NCBI GenBank assembly: GCA_019635315.1
Contig: JAHBZT010000011.1
Location: 1-42,618 of the forward strand
Direction of reading: 5' to 3'
DNA: 42,618 nucleotides
Origin: Rubrivivax sp.
GTDB taxonomy: Bacteria; Pseudomonadota; Gammaproteobacteria; Burkholderiales; Burkholderiaceae_C
Part shown: positions 1 to 8,578 of the stretch, one piece after another
Position numbering within the stretch: position 1 is the stretch's first letter
Layout: every line of letters begins with the position of its first letter
The notes under the pieces: model-generated
Told to the model about the DNA's origin: nothing
The model's database searches: none
Seen by the model: the letters and a program-made list of their open reading frames with translations, nothing else
Program-made: the position numbers and the translations under genes

Positions 1-57
1 AAATGCCGGCACGAACCAGCATCGCAGTTCCAGAAACGACTGCAATCCGCCGGCAGC
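1..57. repeat. Possible partial copy of the 41-kb dispersed intergenic repeat
   Basis: This short stretch at the left edge resembles 40938-40996. Both run from AATGCC through ACGAAC to an identical 11-mer AACGACTGCAA (35-45 here, 40973-40983 there), then to a CGCC-rich tail. Total length between the shared ends is the same, but two small gaps are needed. I read it as a diverged copy of the same family, truncated by the window edge. The similarity is short and could be partly chance. Confidence 0.3.
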
Positions 58-105
58 GGACCGATGGTGGTCGCGACTCACTTCAGCCGCCGATGCGCCG
101 CTGGC

Positions 106-2031
106 CTACATGCCCGGTGGCGACTGACCGGTGCCTGTGGCGGCCGCCGGCAGCGCCACCGTGAACACCGACCCCTCGCCGAGCCGGCTGTGCGCCGCGA
201 TGCGCCCGCCCATCAGCTGCACCAGCGCACGCGTCACCGACAGCCCGATGCCCGCGCCCTCGACGCCGCCGCGCGCCTGGCGGCCGCGCTGGAAGGGCTC
301 GAAGACCAGCGGCAACTCGTCCTCCGCGATGCCGACGCCGGTGTCGGCCACCGTCAGCGTCGGCTGGCCGTCGCGACCGACGGCCACGCACAGCTCGACG
401 CGGCCGCCCGGCCGGTTGTACTTGACCGCGTTGGACAGCAGGTTCAGCAGCACCTGGCGCAGCCGCGTGCGGTCGGCGCTGACGACCAGCGCCTCGCCGC
501 CGTCGGCCAGCGCCAGCGCGACCTGCGCCTTGTCGGCGCTGTCCTGCACCATCTCCAGCGCCTGCTGGGCCAGCGCGCGCAGTGGCACCGGCTCGAGCTG
601 CAGCGTCATGCCGCCCGACTCGATGCGCGTCAGGTCCAGCAGGTCGCCGATCATGTGAAGCAGGTGCTCGCCGGCCTCGCGGATCATCGCCAGCCGGCGC
701 CGCTGGCCTGCGCCGGGCGGCTCGGCGCGGTCGATCTCCATCAGCTGCGCGAAACCCAGCACTGCATTCAGCGGCGTGCGCAGCTCGTGGCTCATGCGCG
801 AGAGGAAGTCGGTCTTCGCGCGGTTGGCGGCCTCGGCCACCGCGGCGTCGCGCCGCGCCTGCTCGAGCTCGCGGCGTTCGGTCACGTCCTCGAGGTAGCC
901 GTACCAGACCAGGCGCCCGTCGGCCAGCTTCTCGGGCATCGCGTTGCCCAGCATCCAGCGCGTCTGGCCGTCGGCGCGGCGGGCGCGGAATTCGCAGCGC
1001 CACTCGGTCAGGTTGGCGGCCGAGGCCTTCAGCGCCTGCGCCATCAGCCTGCGGTCCTCGACCTCGATCAGGTCCCAGACCTGCTCGATGTCCGCCAGCG
1101 CCGTTTCCAGCGGCAGCCCGAACAGGTACTGCCCGCGTTCGCTGACATAGGTCAGCCGTCCCTTGCGACCGGGCTGCATCTCGAACTGGTAGAGCATGCC
1201 GCTGACCTGGCCGGCGATGCGCTCCAGCCGGCGTGTCGCCTCGCTGGCCGCGCGCGCCACGGCGCGCCGCTCGGTGACGTCGGTCTGCGTGCCGACCATG
1301 CGCCGCGGCCGCCCGTCGGCATGGCGCTCGACGATGCGGCCGCGCTCCATCAGCCAGCGCCAGCTGCCGTCGGCGGCGCGGGCGCGGTAGACATGCTCGT
1401 AGATCTCCTGCTCGCCGCGTTCGTGGCGCAGGTAGGCCTCGTGGTTGGCGGCGCGGTCCTCGGGGTGGATCAGCGTGTTCCAGTCGTCCTGCGTGTCGCC
1501 CACCTCGCCCGGCGCATAGCCGAGCTGGCGCAGGCCCTCGGCGATGTCGCCCAGGCGGTCGCTGTCCAGATCCCATTCCCAGACGAAGGTGTCGGCGCCG
1601 GCCAGCGCCGCGCGCACCAGCGCGATGTGACCGGCGTCGAAGGGCGCCGTGCCGGCGCGCAGCAGCGCGCCCAGCGCCGGCATCAGCGGGTCGAGTTCGG
1701 CCTGCAGCCCGGACGGCACCGCGCCGGCCGGCCCCGCCACCAACAGCCGGCCGACGACGCCGCCGAGGTGCGACACGTCCAGCGCGACGGCCTGGTCGGC
1801 CGCGGCCGGCAGCGCCTCGCTCCACAGCACGCCGCCGCGTCCGTCCAGCGCCTGCACGCCGAAGCGGCGGCCGAACGCCGCCTGCAGCGCCTTCAGCAGC
1901 TGCTGCAGTGCATGGCGCGGGTCGCCGCGCTCGACCTGGTCGAGCAGCGCGTCGTGGGCGATGCCGCGCAGCCGCGCGGCACGATCGGCCTGCGGCGCCG
2001 CGGCGGGCGGCGGCGCCTCAGTGTCCGGCAC
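106..2031 (-). CDS. PAS-domain hybrid-type sensor histidine kinase
   Basis: A 641-aa kinase without a clear transmembrane segment, so probably cytoplasmic. Residues 1-130 are a variable N-terminal region. A PAS/PAC unit lies at about 145-255 (WEWD start, DVTERR end) and a second at about 270-388 (ending EDVTERRELE). A HisKA helix follows with phospho-acceptor His415 in SHELRTPLN, then a HATPase_c domain with an N box (LLNLLSNAVKYN), G1 (ADTGVGIAEDE) and G2 (GAGIGLSV). It should autophosphorylate and pass phosphate to a separate response regulator, since no receiver domain is present. The start is GTG, overlapping the end of the upstream zinc-finger gene by 14 nt, which suggests translational coupling. 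The signal sensed cannot be told from the sequence. Confidence 0.93.
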   Translation of the reverse strand: MPDTEAPPPAAAPQADRAARLRGIAHDALLDQVERGDPRHALQQLLKALQAAFGRRFGVQALDGRGGVLWSEALPAAADQAVALDVSHLGGVVGRLLVAGPAGAVPSGLQAELDPLMPALGALLRAGTAPFDAGHIALVRAALAGADTFVWEWDLDSDRLGDIAEGLRQLGYAPGEVGDTQDDWNTLIHPEDRAANHEAYLRHERGEQEIYEHVYRARAADGSWRWLMERGRIVERHADGRPRRMVGTQTDVTERRAVARAASEATRRLERIAGQVSGMLYQFEMQPGRKGRLTYVSERGQYLFGLPLETALADIEQVWDLIEVEDRRLMAQALKASAANLTEWRCEFRARRADGQTRWMLGNAMPEKLADGRLVWYGYLEDVTERRELEQARRDAAVAEAANRAKTDFLSRMSHELRTPLNAVLGFAQLMEIDRAEPPGAGQRRRLAMIREAGEHLLHMIGDLLDLTRIESGGMTLQLEPVPLRALAQQALEMVQDSADKAQVALALADGGEALVVSADRTRLRQVLLNLLSNAVKYNRPGGRVELCVAVGRDGQPTLTVADTGVGIAEDELPLVFEPFQRGRQARGGVEGAGIGLSVTRALVQLMGGRIAAHSRLGEGSVFTVALPAAATGTGQSPPGM

Positions 2032-2239
2032 CCAGGTGCTCGCCGGCCTTCAGCCGGTAGGCGGTGCCGCAGTACGGGCAGCGCCCCTCGCCGGTGGTCG
2101 CGACGTCGATGAAGACCTTCGGGTGGCCGCTCCACAGCGGCATGCGCGGGTGCGGGCAATGGATGACGCCGGGGCCGAGCAGTTCGCTGGCGGCCAGCTC
2201 GACGACGGCCTTGGGGGCGGTGGCCTGGGCTTCGCTCAT
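2018..2239 (-). CDS. zf-CHCC zinc-finger domain protein
   Basis: A 73-aa protein with the CHCC pattern: Cys28, His39 in the SGHPKVF motif, and Cys54/Cys57 in CPYCG. The family is related to the zinc-binding domain of mitochondrial complex I subunit NDUFS6, and in betaproteobacteria it commonly sits directly after ilvE, as here. Its precise role in bacteria is not established. The ATG at 2239 is 17 nt downstream of the ilvE stop, so the two are probably co-transcribed, and its 3' end overlaps the histidine kinase start. Confidence 0.9.
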   Translation of the reverse strand: MSEAQATAPKAVVELAASELLGPGVIHCPHPRMPLWSGHPKVFIDVATTGEGRCPYCGTAYRLKAGEHLGAGH

Positions 2240-2256
2240 GGGGTGCTCCGGGAGGC

Positions 2257-3180
2257 TCAGACCGGGCTCAGCCACTCGGCATATTTCGGGTTGCATCCGT
2301 TGACGATGTCGAAGAACGCGCTCTGGATCTTCTCGGTGATCGGGCCGCGGCTGCCGCTGCCCAGCTCGATGCGGTCCAGCTCGCGGATCGGCGTCACCTC
2401 GGCGGCGGTGCCGGTGAAGAAGGCCTCGTCGCAGATGTAGACCTCGTCGCGCGTGATGCGCTTTTCCACCAGCGGCAGGCCCAGGTCCTTGCAGATGTGG
2501 AAGATGGTGTTGCGCGTGATGCCGTTCAGCGCGCCGGCGCTGAGGTCCGGCGTGTAGACGGTGCCGTTCTTGATGACGAACAGGTTCTCGCCGGCGCCTT
2601 CGCTGACGAAGCCGGAAGCGTCCAGCAGCATGGCCTCGTCGTAGCCCTCGTCGGTGGCCTCCATGTTGGCCAGGATGCTGTTGGTGTAGTTGCTCACCGC
2701 CTTGGCCTGCGTCATCGTGATGTTGACGTGGTGGCGCGTGTAGCTGCTGGTCTTGACGCGGATGCCGCGCTTGAGGCCCTCCTCGCCCAGGTAGGCGCCC
2801 CAGGGCCAGGCGGCGATCATCAGGTGGATGGTGTTGCCCTTGGGGCTGACACCGAGCTTCTCGCTGCCGATCCAGGTCAGCGGGCGCAGGTAGCAGCTCT
2901 CGAGCTGGTTGACGCGCACGACCTCGCGCTGGGCGTCCATCACCTGCTGCAGCGTGAAGGGGATCTTCATGCGCAGGATCTTCGCGCTGTTGAACAGGCG
3001 CTCCGTGTGTTCCTTCAGCCGGAAGATGGCCGTGCCCTGCGCCGTCTTGTAGGCACGCACGCCCTCGAAGGCGCCGCAGCCGTAGTGCAGCGTGTGCGTC
3101 AGCACGTGGATCTTGGCGTCGCGCCAGTCGACGAGCGCGCCGTCCATCCAGATCTTGCCGTCGCGGTCGGACATCGACAT
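2257..3180 (-). CDS. ilvE: Branched-chain amino acid aminotransferase
   Basis: A 307-aa class IV PLP transaminase that performs the last step of Val, Leu and Ile synthesis, transferring an amino group between glutamate and branched-chain 2-oxo acids. Sequence marks are Lys160 in QAKAVSNY (PLP Schiff-base lysine), the SEGAGENLF motif, GITRNTI and the GTAAEVTPIRELD phosphate-binding region. Length matches the family. The ATG at 3180 is preceded by AAGGAG at 5-nt spacing. It is cytosolic. It heads a likely operon with the zinc-finger gene and the histidine kinase. Confidence 0.97.
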   Translation of the reverse strand: MSMSDRDGKIWMDGALVDWRDAKIHVLTHTLHYGCGAFEGVRAYKTAQGTAIFRLKEHTERLFNSAKILRMKIPFTLQQVMDAQREVVRVNQLESCYLRPLTWIGSEKLGVSPKGNTIHLMIAAWPWGAYLGEEGLKRGIRVKTSSYTRHHVNITMTQAKAVSNYTNSILANMEATDEGYDEAMLLDASGFVSEGAGENLFVIKNGTVYTPDLSAGALNGITRNTIFHICKDLGLPLVEKRITRDEVYICDEAFFTGTAAEVTPIRELDRIELGSGSRGPITEKIQSAFFDIVNGCNPKYAEWLSPV

Positions 3181-3242
3181 GGGAGCTCCTTGGGGTGGGG
3201 GACAGGCCGCGGCGCATGCGCCGCGGTCGGTAACCGGCGATT

Positions 3243-3683
3243 TTAGGTCCCGGCCCCGGGTTCGCCGGCTGTGGCCGGCGGGGTGGTGCGCGGCGCGTCG
3301 GCCGCGCGCGTGAGCTTCCACGCACTGACGCGGCCCTTGGTCAGCTCCACGCGCACCTCGTCGCCGGCTTCGTCGGCCCAGGCCCAGGCCTCGGTCCCGT
3401 CGGCGTCGCTGCCGCCGACCTTGCGGCCCAGGCTGCCGGTCAGCGCCAGCACCTGCGGCAGGCGCAGGCCGGCCTGCAGCCTGGCGTGCAGCATCACCGC
3501 ATTGGCCACCGTGCCCAGCGGCCGCTGGCCGGCCCGCTGCAGCGCCCGCAGCGAGCGGCTGAACTGCAGCAGCAGCCAGAAGACGATGACGGTGACCGCC
3601 AGCACCAGGCCCTGCCAGCCGTACGACAGCCAGCCGCCGACGACGGCCGCCAGCGCCAGGGCCCAGCCGACCCAGGGGTTCAT
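3243..3683 (-). CDS. Hypothetical membrane protein
   Basis: A 146-aa protein with two adjacent hydrophobic segments in its first 40 residues (WVGWALALAAVVGGW and GLVLAVTVIVFWLLL), followed by a soluble C-terminal domain with alternating charge and a Pro/Ala-rich tail. The first in-frame ATG after the divergent glycosyltransferase promoter region is at 3683. I do not recognise the family. It is divergent from the GT25 gene, with only 43 bp between the starts, so the two probably share a promoter region. Confidence 0.75.
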   Translation of the reverse strand: MNPWVGWALALAAVVGGWLSYGWQGLVLAVTVIVFWLLLQFSRSLRALQRAGQRPLGTVANAVMLHARLQAGLRLPQVLALTGSLGRKVGGSDADGTEAWAWADEAGDEVRVELTKGRVSAWKLTRAADAPRTTPPATAGEPGAGT

Positions 3684-3726
3684 GGCCGCCGCGGGCCGCG
3701 CCGCGCGCTGGCCGACAATGAGGGCG

Positions 3727-4503
3727 ATGGATGGTCTGCGTACATGGGTGATCAACCTGGACCGCGCGCCGGAACGGCTGGCGCGCATCCGCGCCCAGCT
3801 CGACGGCCTGGGCCTGCCGTTCACGCGGCTGGCCGCGGTGGACGCCCGCGCGCTGACGCCCTTGCAGCAGGCCGCGCTGGACGAGACCACCTACCGCCGC
3901 CGCCACGGCATGAGCCCGGTGCCCGGCGAGCTGGGATGTTACCTGTCGCATGTCGAGGTCATGCGCGCCTTCCTGGCCGGCGACGCCGACTTCGCGCTGG
4001 TACTGGAGGACGACGTGCTGCTGCACGACAGCCTGCCCGCCGTGCTGCAGGGCCTGATGCGCCACCGCGACCGCTGGGACGCGGTCAAGCTCTCGGCGGT
4101 GCACTCGGGCACGCCGGTGCCCTACCTGGAGGTCGCGCCGGGCCACCACCTGGCGGTGATGCTGTCCCGGTGCACCGGCTCCAGCGCCTACCTGATGAAC
4201 CGCCGCGCGGCGCAGGCCTGGCTGCGCGAGCCCGGCGGGCTGCTGCCGATGCAACTGCCCTACGACCATGTCTTCGACCAGGGCTGGCGCTTCGGCCTGA
4301 AGTTCCGCCTCGTCACGCCCACGCCCTGCGGCCACGACGAGCAGATCGCCAGCACGATCACCGCGCCGCCGGGCGCGACGCGCAAGTTTCACTGGACGAA
4401 GCGGCTGCCGGCCTTCGCCTACCGCGCCGGCAACGAACTGCGGCGCGTGGCCTACGGGCTGCGCGAGGTGCTGCGCGAGAAGCTCGCCGGCAGCGTCAGC
4501 TGA
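3727..4503 (+). CDS. Glycosyltransferase family 25 (LPS/LOS type)
   Basis: A 258-aa protein with the GT25 signature: WVINLDRAPERLARI at the N terminus, a GELGCYLSHVEVMR block and the metal-site motif LEDDVLL. GT25 enzymes such as LgtB move a sugar, often galactose, from a nucleotide donor to lipooligosaccharide. The acceptor here is unknown. Two overlapping ATGs lie at 3727 and 3731; only 3727 is in frame. The 3' end overlaps the end of the convergent metallophosphoesterase gene by 8 bp. Confidence 0.9.
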   Translation: MDGLRTWVINLDRAPERLARIRAQLDGLGLPFTRLAAVDARALTPLQQAALDETTYRRRHGMSPVPGELGCYLSHVEVMRAFLAGDADFALVLEDDVLLHDSLPAVLQGLMRHRDRWDAVKLSAVHSGTPVPYLEVAPGHHLAVMLSRCTGSSAYLMNRRAAQAWLREPGGLLPMQLPYDHVFDQGWRFGLKFRLVTPTPCGHDEQIASTITAPPGATRKFHWTKRLPAFAYRAGNELRRVAYGLREVLREKLAGSVS

Positions 4504-5281
4504 GCACCACCTCGCGTTCGTAGCGCCCGACGCGGCCGCTGCGCAGCGCGTCGGCCCAGTCGCCGCGGCCGTGGGCCTCGGCCTGGCGCGCCGCGGCCTC
4601 CCAGTCGTAGGCCACGGCACGCAGCTCGACGCACCAGCCGCCGCCCTTGTCCTCGACGACCGCGTAGCGCGCATGCGGCGTGCCGTTCTCGACGACATGC
4701 GGGTACGGATGGTCGTCGTCGTAGGCCGGCAGGCCCACGCTGCCGGGGTTGACGACGCGCAGGCCGCCGGGCAGCCGGCGGTCGCGCGGCAGGTGGGTGT
4801 GGCCGCACAGCAGCAGCGTCACCGGCGCGCCGGCCGCCGCGGCCGGCAGCGCGTGCAGCCGCGCCGCGACCTCGTCGTCGCGGGCCTCGCGCAGGCCCTC
4901 GGGCAAGACGGTCTCGAGCAGGTATTCGAGGTCGCTCGCCGGCGTGCCGTGCACGCAGCGCAGGCCCGGCGCGGCGTCCATCGCCGCCGGCAGCGCGGCC
5001 AGCCAGTCGCGGTGGCAGGGCTGCAGCCGGTCCGCGGTATGGCGGTCGGTCGCCGAGAGCTTGTCGCGCGGCCGCGTCAGCACCTGGCGCTCGTGATTGC
5101 CGGCGATCGTGGGCCAGCCGCGCGCCATCAGCCAGTCGGCCGTCTCGGCCGGCCACAGCGGGCCGCTGACGATGTCGCCCAGGTTCAGCCAGCGCTGCAC
5201 GCCCTGCGCCCGACCGTCTTCCACCACGGCCTGCAGTGCCGGCAGGTTGCCGTGGATGTCCGAGACGACGCCGAACTTCAC
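4496..5281 (-). CDS. Calcineurin-like metallophosphoesterase
   Basis: A 261-aa protein of the YfcE/MJ0936-like phosphodiesterase group. The metal-binding motifs appear in order: SDIHGN at 7-12, GD at 35-36, GNHE at 61-64, VHGTP near 110-114, GHTH at 160-163, then NPGSVG. A binuclear metal centre and phosphodiester or phosphomonoester hydrolysis are expected; the substrate is unknown. It starts at ATG 5281 and lies upstream of the convergent GT25 gene. Confidence 0.93.
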   Translation of the reverse strand: MKFGVVSDIHGNLPALQAVVEDGRAQGVQRWLNLGDIVSGPLWPAETADWLMARGWPTIAGNHERQVLTRPRDKLSATDRHTADRLQPCHRDWLAALPAAMDAAPGLRCVHGTPASDLEYLLETVLPEGLREARDDEVAARLHALPAAAAGAPVTLLLCGHTHLPRDRRLPGGLRVVNPGSVGLPAYDDDHPYPHVVENGTPHARYAVVEDKGGGWCVELRAVAYDWEAAARQAEAHGRGDWADALRSGRVGRYEREVVLS

Positions 5282-5310
5282 GACCGCCTCACGACCGCCT
5301 CACGGCCCGC

Positions 5311-5586
5311 TCACGGCACCCGCGGCTGTTCGAGTTCGGCGCGCAGCGCCGGCGGCAGCCGGTCCAGCAGGAAGCGCACGGCCAGCGGGATCAGGACCAG
5401 GTCATCGGCCAGCCCCAGCACCGGGATCAGGTCGGGCACCAGGTCGGCCGGCCAGACGAGGTACAGCGCCAGCAGCGCCACCGCCGGCTTCAGCCAGCGC
5501 GGCGCGCCGGGATGGCGCAGCGCGCGCCACAGCAGGCGGGCGTCGCCGCGAACCAGCGTCCACAGCAGGGACAGGCGCTTGAGCAT
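5311..5586 (-). CDS. YkvA-family (DUF1232) membrane protein
   Basis: A 91-aa protein carrying the DUF1232 hallmark: a hydrophobic helix, then the pattern DLVPDLIPVLGLADDL, with conserved Asp/Pro/Gly residues. Function is unknown in the family. Start ATG at 5586 has GAGGAG 8 nt upstream. It lies 29 nt upstream of the metallophosphoesterase start on the same strand, so co-transcription is likely. Confidence 0.9.
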   Translation of the reverse strand: MLKRLSLLWTLVRGDARLLWRALRHPGAPRWLKPAVALLALYLVWPADLVPDLIPVLGLADDLVLIPLAVRFLLDRLPPALRAELEQPRVP

Positions 5587-5730
5587 GGCCGGCACTCCTC
5601 GGGGCGTGAAAGTACAGGAGTTCAAGTTTGGGGCGGCACGGTGCCGATGCAAGCCCACCCTTGGCGCAGGGCCGGCCGGCCCCGTGCCCGCCCGGGCCAC
5701 GCCGCGGCCCGGTACCTGCGGCGCCTCGGC

Positions 5731-6147
5731 TCAGGGATGCCGGCGCCGGATCTCGGCCACCGCGTGCTCGATCATCGCCTGCAGCGTGCCGGCGTCCACG
5801 TCGGCCAGCCGCCTGACGTACAGGCAGCTCTTGCCGAGCTTGTGGCGGCCCAGCCTCGCGAGCAGCGCTTCCATGCCGTCGAAGCCGGCCATCAGGTAGA
5901 TCGACAGGTCGCCCTTGCGCGGCGAGAAGCCGACCTCGCACCACTCGCCCGCGTGGCCCGACGCGTAGCGGTAGCGGTAGTGGCCGAAGCCGACGATGCT
6001 GCTGCCCCACAGGCGCGGCGGCGCGCCGGTGGCCTGCGACATCAGCGCGACGAGCCGCTCGCAATCGGCGCGGCGAACGGGGTCGGCGACCGCGGCGACG
6101 AAGGCGGCCGGGTCCTGGTCGGTCGGTCGGGTCTTCAGCTCGGCCAT
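5731..6147 (-). CDS. DUF1801 domain protein
   Basis: A 138-aa cytosolic protein with the YdhG/YyaQ-like fold pattern. An N-terminal helix contains RRADCERLVALM, then comes the PPRLWGSSIVGFG motif, an aromatic-rich strand (YRYRYASG), a PRKGDLSIYL block and LGKSCLYVRRLADVD. DUF1801 proteins have no settled function. Its start is 17 nt from the end of the cysteine-synthase-like gene, so the two are likely in one operon. Confidence 0.88.
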   Translation of the reverse strand: MAELKTRPTDQDPAAFVAAVADPVRRADCERLVALMSQATGAPPRLWGSSIVGFGHYRYRYASGHAGEWCEVGFSPRKGDLSIYLMAGFDGMEALLARLGRHKLGKSCLYVRRLADVDAGTLQAMIEHAVAEIRRRHP

Positions 6148-6163
6148 CGCAGGTCCGTTCTCT

Positions 6164-7102
6164 TCAGCCGCCGCCCGCGTACAGGTCGGTGGACAGGTAT
6201 TTGAGCCCGTGGTCGCAGGCCAGCGTGGCGACCAGGTGCCCGGGTCCCAGGCGCTGCGCCAGCGCGAGCGCGGCCACGACGTTGGCGCCGGTGGAGGTGC
6301 CGGCGAACAGCGCCTCCTCGCGCGCCAGCCGGCGCGCCATCGCCTTCGCATCGGCGGTGGACACGGCGACGATCTCGTCGGCCGCGACCTGTGGCCACAA
6401 CGGCGGCACGAAGCCGGGGCCGACGCCCTCGATCTTGTGCGGCCCGGGCGCGCCGCCGGACAGCACCGCCGACTCCGCCGGCTCCACCGCGACGATGCGC
6501 ACGCCGGCGTGCAGCCCGCGCAGCACGCGCGAGACGCCCAGCAGGCACTGCGCGGTGCCGACCGACTGCACGAAGGCGTCGAGCCGGCCGCCGGCCTGCT
6601 GCCACAGTTCCTGCGCCAGCGGCGCGTAGCCGGCGGCGGCGTCCGGGTTGTTGAACTGGTCGGCCGCGAAGGCGCCGGGCGCGGCGGCCAGCTCGGCGGC
6701 GTGCGCGATCATGCGTTCGATCAGCGCCTTCGTCGTGCGCCCGCCCTCGCTGGGCAGCTCGACGACCGTCGCGCCGAGCGCGCGCATGTGGTCGCGCTTC
6801 TCGCGGCTGAAGGCGTCCGACGTGACCAGCGTCGCCGGCACGCCGCGCGCCGCACAGACGAAGGCCAGCGAAGTGCCGGTGCTGCCGCCGGTGTATTCGA
6901 CCAGGTGCCCCCCCGGCGCCAGACGGCCCGCGGCCCGCGCGCCGTCCACCACCGCCAGCGCCATGCGGTCCTTCATGCTGCCGGTGGGGTTGTGGCTCTC
7001 CAGCTTGACGAGCACGCGCGCGGCGCCGGGCGGCACGACGCGCCGCAGCTCGACCACCGGCGTGCGGCCTATCGTCGCCAGCATCCCGGTGCCGAGGTCC
7101 AT
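6164..7102 (-). CDS. Cysteine synthase-like PLP-dependent enzyme
   Basis: A 312-aa fold-type II PLP enzyme of the CysK/CysM/CBS family. The Schiff-base Lys44 is in NPTGSMKDRMA, the substrate loop is EYTGGSTGTSLAF and the PLP phosphate loop is FAGTSTGANVVAA. It would catalyse beta-replacement on O-acetylserine or a related substrate. NPTGSMKDR differs from the NPGGSVKDR of classical CysK, and the genomic context is not a sulfur-assimilation operon, so a side-branch enzyme is possible. I therefore give no gene symbol. Confidence 0.92.
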   Translation of the reverse strand: MDLGTGMLATIGRTPVVELRRVVPPGAARVLVKLESHNPTGSMKDRMALAVVDGARAAGRLAPGGHLVEYTGGSTGTSLAFVCAARGVPATLVTSDAFSREKRDHMRALGATVVELPSEGGRTTKALIERMIAHAAELAAAPGAFAADQFNNPDAAAGYAPLAQELWQQAGGRLDAFVQSVGTAQCLLGVSRVLRGLHAGVRIVAVEPAESAVLSGGAPGPHKIEGVGPGFVPPLWPQVAADEIVAVSTADAKAMARRLAREEALFAGTSTGANVVAALALAQRLGPGHLVATLACDHGLKYLSTDLYAGGG

Positions 7103-7139
7103 CGTCGTCGCCCGTTACCGCGCTGCCGTGGGGCCGACG

Positions 7140-7550
7140 TCAGGCGGCGAGCAGGCCGGCGGCCCACACGACGCCGATCGCCAACTGAACCGCGAAGGCC
7201 GCGAAGCGCAGCGTCACCGCCGGGGCGCTGACCGAAGCGAGGTGGATCAGCGACTGCACGATGCGCGCGCCCAGCAGCACCAGCGCCAGCGGGTCGGTGA
7301 CCGCGCCGCGCCCGGTGACCAGCGCCACCAGCATCAGCCCGCCGAAGATCGGCAGCCCCTCCAGGCAGTTGGCATGCGCCCGCGCCAGCCGCTGCATGAA
7401 CGGCGACAGGTTGGCGTTGTCGGGCCTGAAGCCGTTGGCCGGCACCTCCTTCGTGAGCACCAGCTTGGCGCGGACGACCTCCATCAGCACCAGCAAGGCC
7501 AGCGTCCAGGCGATGAAGCCGGTCAGCGCGAAGGCGGTCGGTGTGCTCAT
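7140..7550 (-). CDS. MAPEG-family membrane protein
   Basis: A 136-aa protein with four predicted transmembrane helices and the MAPEG pattern: an N-terminal helix, a charged loop with FMQRLARAHANCLEGLPIF (family motif RxxxAHxNxxExxP) and RIVQSLIHL. The eukaryotic founders act in eicosanoid and glutathione metabolism; bacterial members are largely uncharacterised. It starts at ATG 7550. Confidence 0.9.
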   Translation of the reverse strand: MSTPTAFALTGFIAWTLALLVLMEVVRAKLVLTKEVPANGFRPDNANLSPFMQRLARAHANCLEGLPIFGGLMLVALVTGRGAVTDPLALVLLGARIVQSLIHLASVSAPAVTLRFAAFAVQLAIGVVWAAGLLAA

Positions 7551-7605
7551 GCGGGGGTTCCTGGGTTCGGGCTCGCGCGGCCGGCGGTCCGGCGCGGAGC
7601 CGGCA

Positions 7606-7923
7606 TCACTTCTTCTTCTGCGGCGTGCGGATGATGGTGCGCTGGAACCAGGCCTCGTGCATGCGGGTCAGGAACTGCGCGTTGATCGGGTAGCCGGACT
7701 TGTCGCCGATCACCGATTCGCTGCCGCAGCGCGGGCACAGTGCGGTGCCACCGGCGGCGGCGTCGGGGTCGTCGAAGTTGCTCGCGTCCAGCCCGCCCCA
7801 GGCGACGATCTCCTGCGGCGGGAAGGTCTGCACGCAGTAGAAGCAGCCGCACAGGGTGCTGGCCTCGACCTCGGCGCGGTTGTTGGCGGTGTGGCGGTGG
7901 GGGGCCAGGAGATCGTCGACCAT
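7606..7923 (-). CDS. Small Cys-rich, probably zinc-binding cytoplasmic protein
   Basis: A 105-aa protein with two cysteine clusters, CGCFYC near residue 25 and CPRCGS in the middle, compatible with one zinc site. The C terminus is basic and ends in KKK. It resembles uncharacterised proteins annotated only as cytoplasmic protein. I use the ATG at 7923; an upstream start at 7971 would add 16 low-complexity residues. No function is assigned. Confidence 0.8.
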   Translation of the reverse strand: MVDDLLAPHRHTANNRAEVEASTLCGCFYCVQTFPPQEIVAWGGLDASNFDDPDAAAGGTALCPRCGSESVIGDKSGYPINAQFLTRMHEAWFQRTIIRTPQKKK

Positions 7924-7992
7924 GAAGGGCTCGCTTCGGGCGGGGGCGCTCGGCGCCGGCCCGCGCAGCATACGGTGCAGCGCGTGCGGGAA

Positions 7993-8493
7993 TCAAACCC
8001 CGGGGCGGGTGGGTGGTGCAAGGGTCTTGCCGTAGCAGACGCTGGTCGGATCGTCGGCGTAGGCGCCGAAGGCCGCGATGCGGACGAACCCGCAGCGTTC
8101 GTACAGCCGCATCGCCGGCAGTTGCCGGCAGCCGGTCTCCAGCACCAGCCGCGTGAAGCCGGCGGCCGCCGCATGGGCCTGCAGGTGCGCCAGCAGGCCC
8201 TGCGCGACCCCGGCGCCGCGCGCGGCGCGCGTGACGAACAGGCGGCGGATCTCGGTCGTCTGCGCGTCCAGCGGCCGGTGGGCCCCCATGCCGACCGCCC
8301 TGCCGTCGCGCCAGGCCAGCAGGTAGCAGCCGCGTGGCGGCGTCGGCCCGTTGGTCGGCGGCGGCGCGGCCGGGTCGTGCAGCTCCGGGTACAGCGCACG
8401 CGCCTCGGCCGCCGCCTCGGCCAGCAGCGCCAGCGCCTCGGCGCCTTGCGGGTCGGCCTCGGCCAGGCGCAGCGGTGCGCGCTCGCGGGTCAT
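7993..8493 (-). CDS. GNAT-family N-acetyltransferase
   Basis: A 166-aa GCN5-related acetyltransferase. Acetyl-CoA binding motif A is visible as RRLFVTRAARGAGVAQGLL, followed by LVLETG and the terminal strand MRLYERCGFVRI. Such enzymes acetylate small amines or protein N termini; the substrate is not predictable. The ATG at 8493 sits immediately before the beta1 strand and is preferred over a longer GC-rich upstream extension. Confidence 0.92.
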   Translation of the reverse strand: MTRERAPLRLAEADPQGAEALALLAEAAAEARALYPELHDPAAPPPTNGPTPPRGCYLLAWRDGRAVGMGAHRPLDAQTTEIRRLFVTRAARGAGVAQGLLAHLQAHAAAAGFTRLVLETGCRQLPAMRLYERCGFVRIAAFGAYADDPTSVCYGKTLAPPTRPGV

Positions 8494-8578
8494 GGCCGCG
8501 ATGTTGCAGGCCGGGCCCGTCCCGGTGCAAGCGGCGCCTTGGCGACAGGCGCGCCGCCGCGAGTGGGCCCGGCCGCGT

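Noticed and set aside
64-2112. Long plus-strand ORF opposite the histidine kinase
   Set aside because: It is a GC-driven shadow: low-complexity Arg/Ala/Gln protein, while the opposite strand encodes a clear kinase. The same reasoning removes many other long ORFs in the window.
4496-4503. Overlapping 3' ends of GT25 and metallophosphoesterase genes
   Set aside because: An 8-bp convergent overlap is common in compact genomes and needs no special explanation.
3181-4698. Long upstream extension of the ilvE frame
   Set aside because: The extension runs through the GT25 and 3243-3683 genes in other frames. ilvE has a strong ribosome binding site and a family-typical start at 3180.
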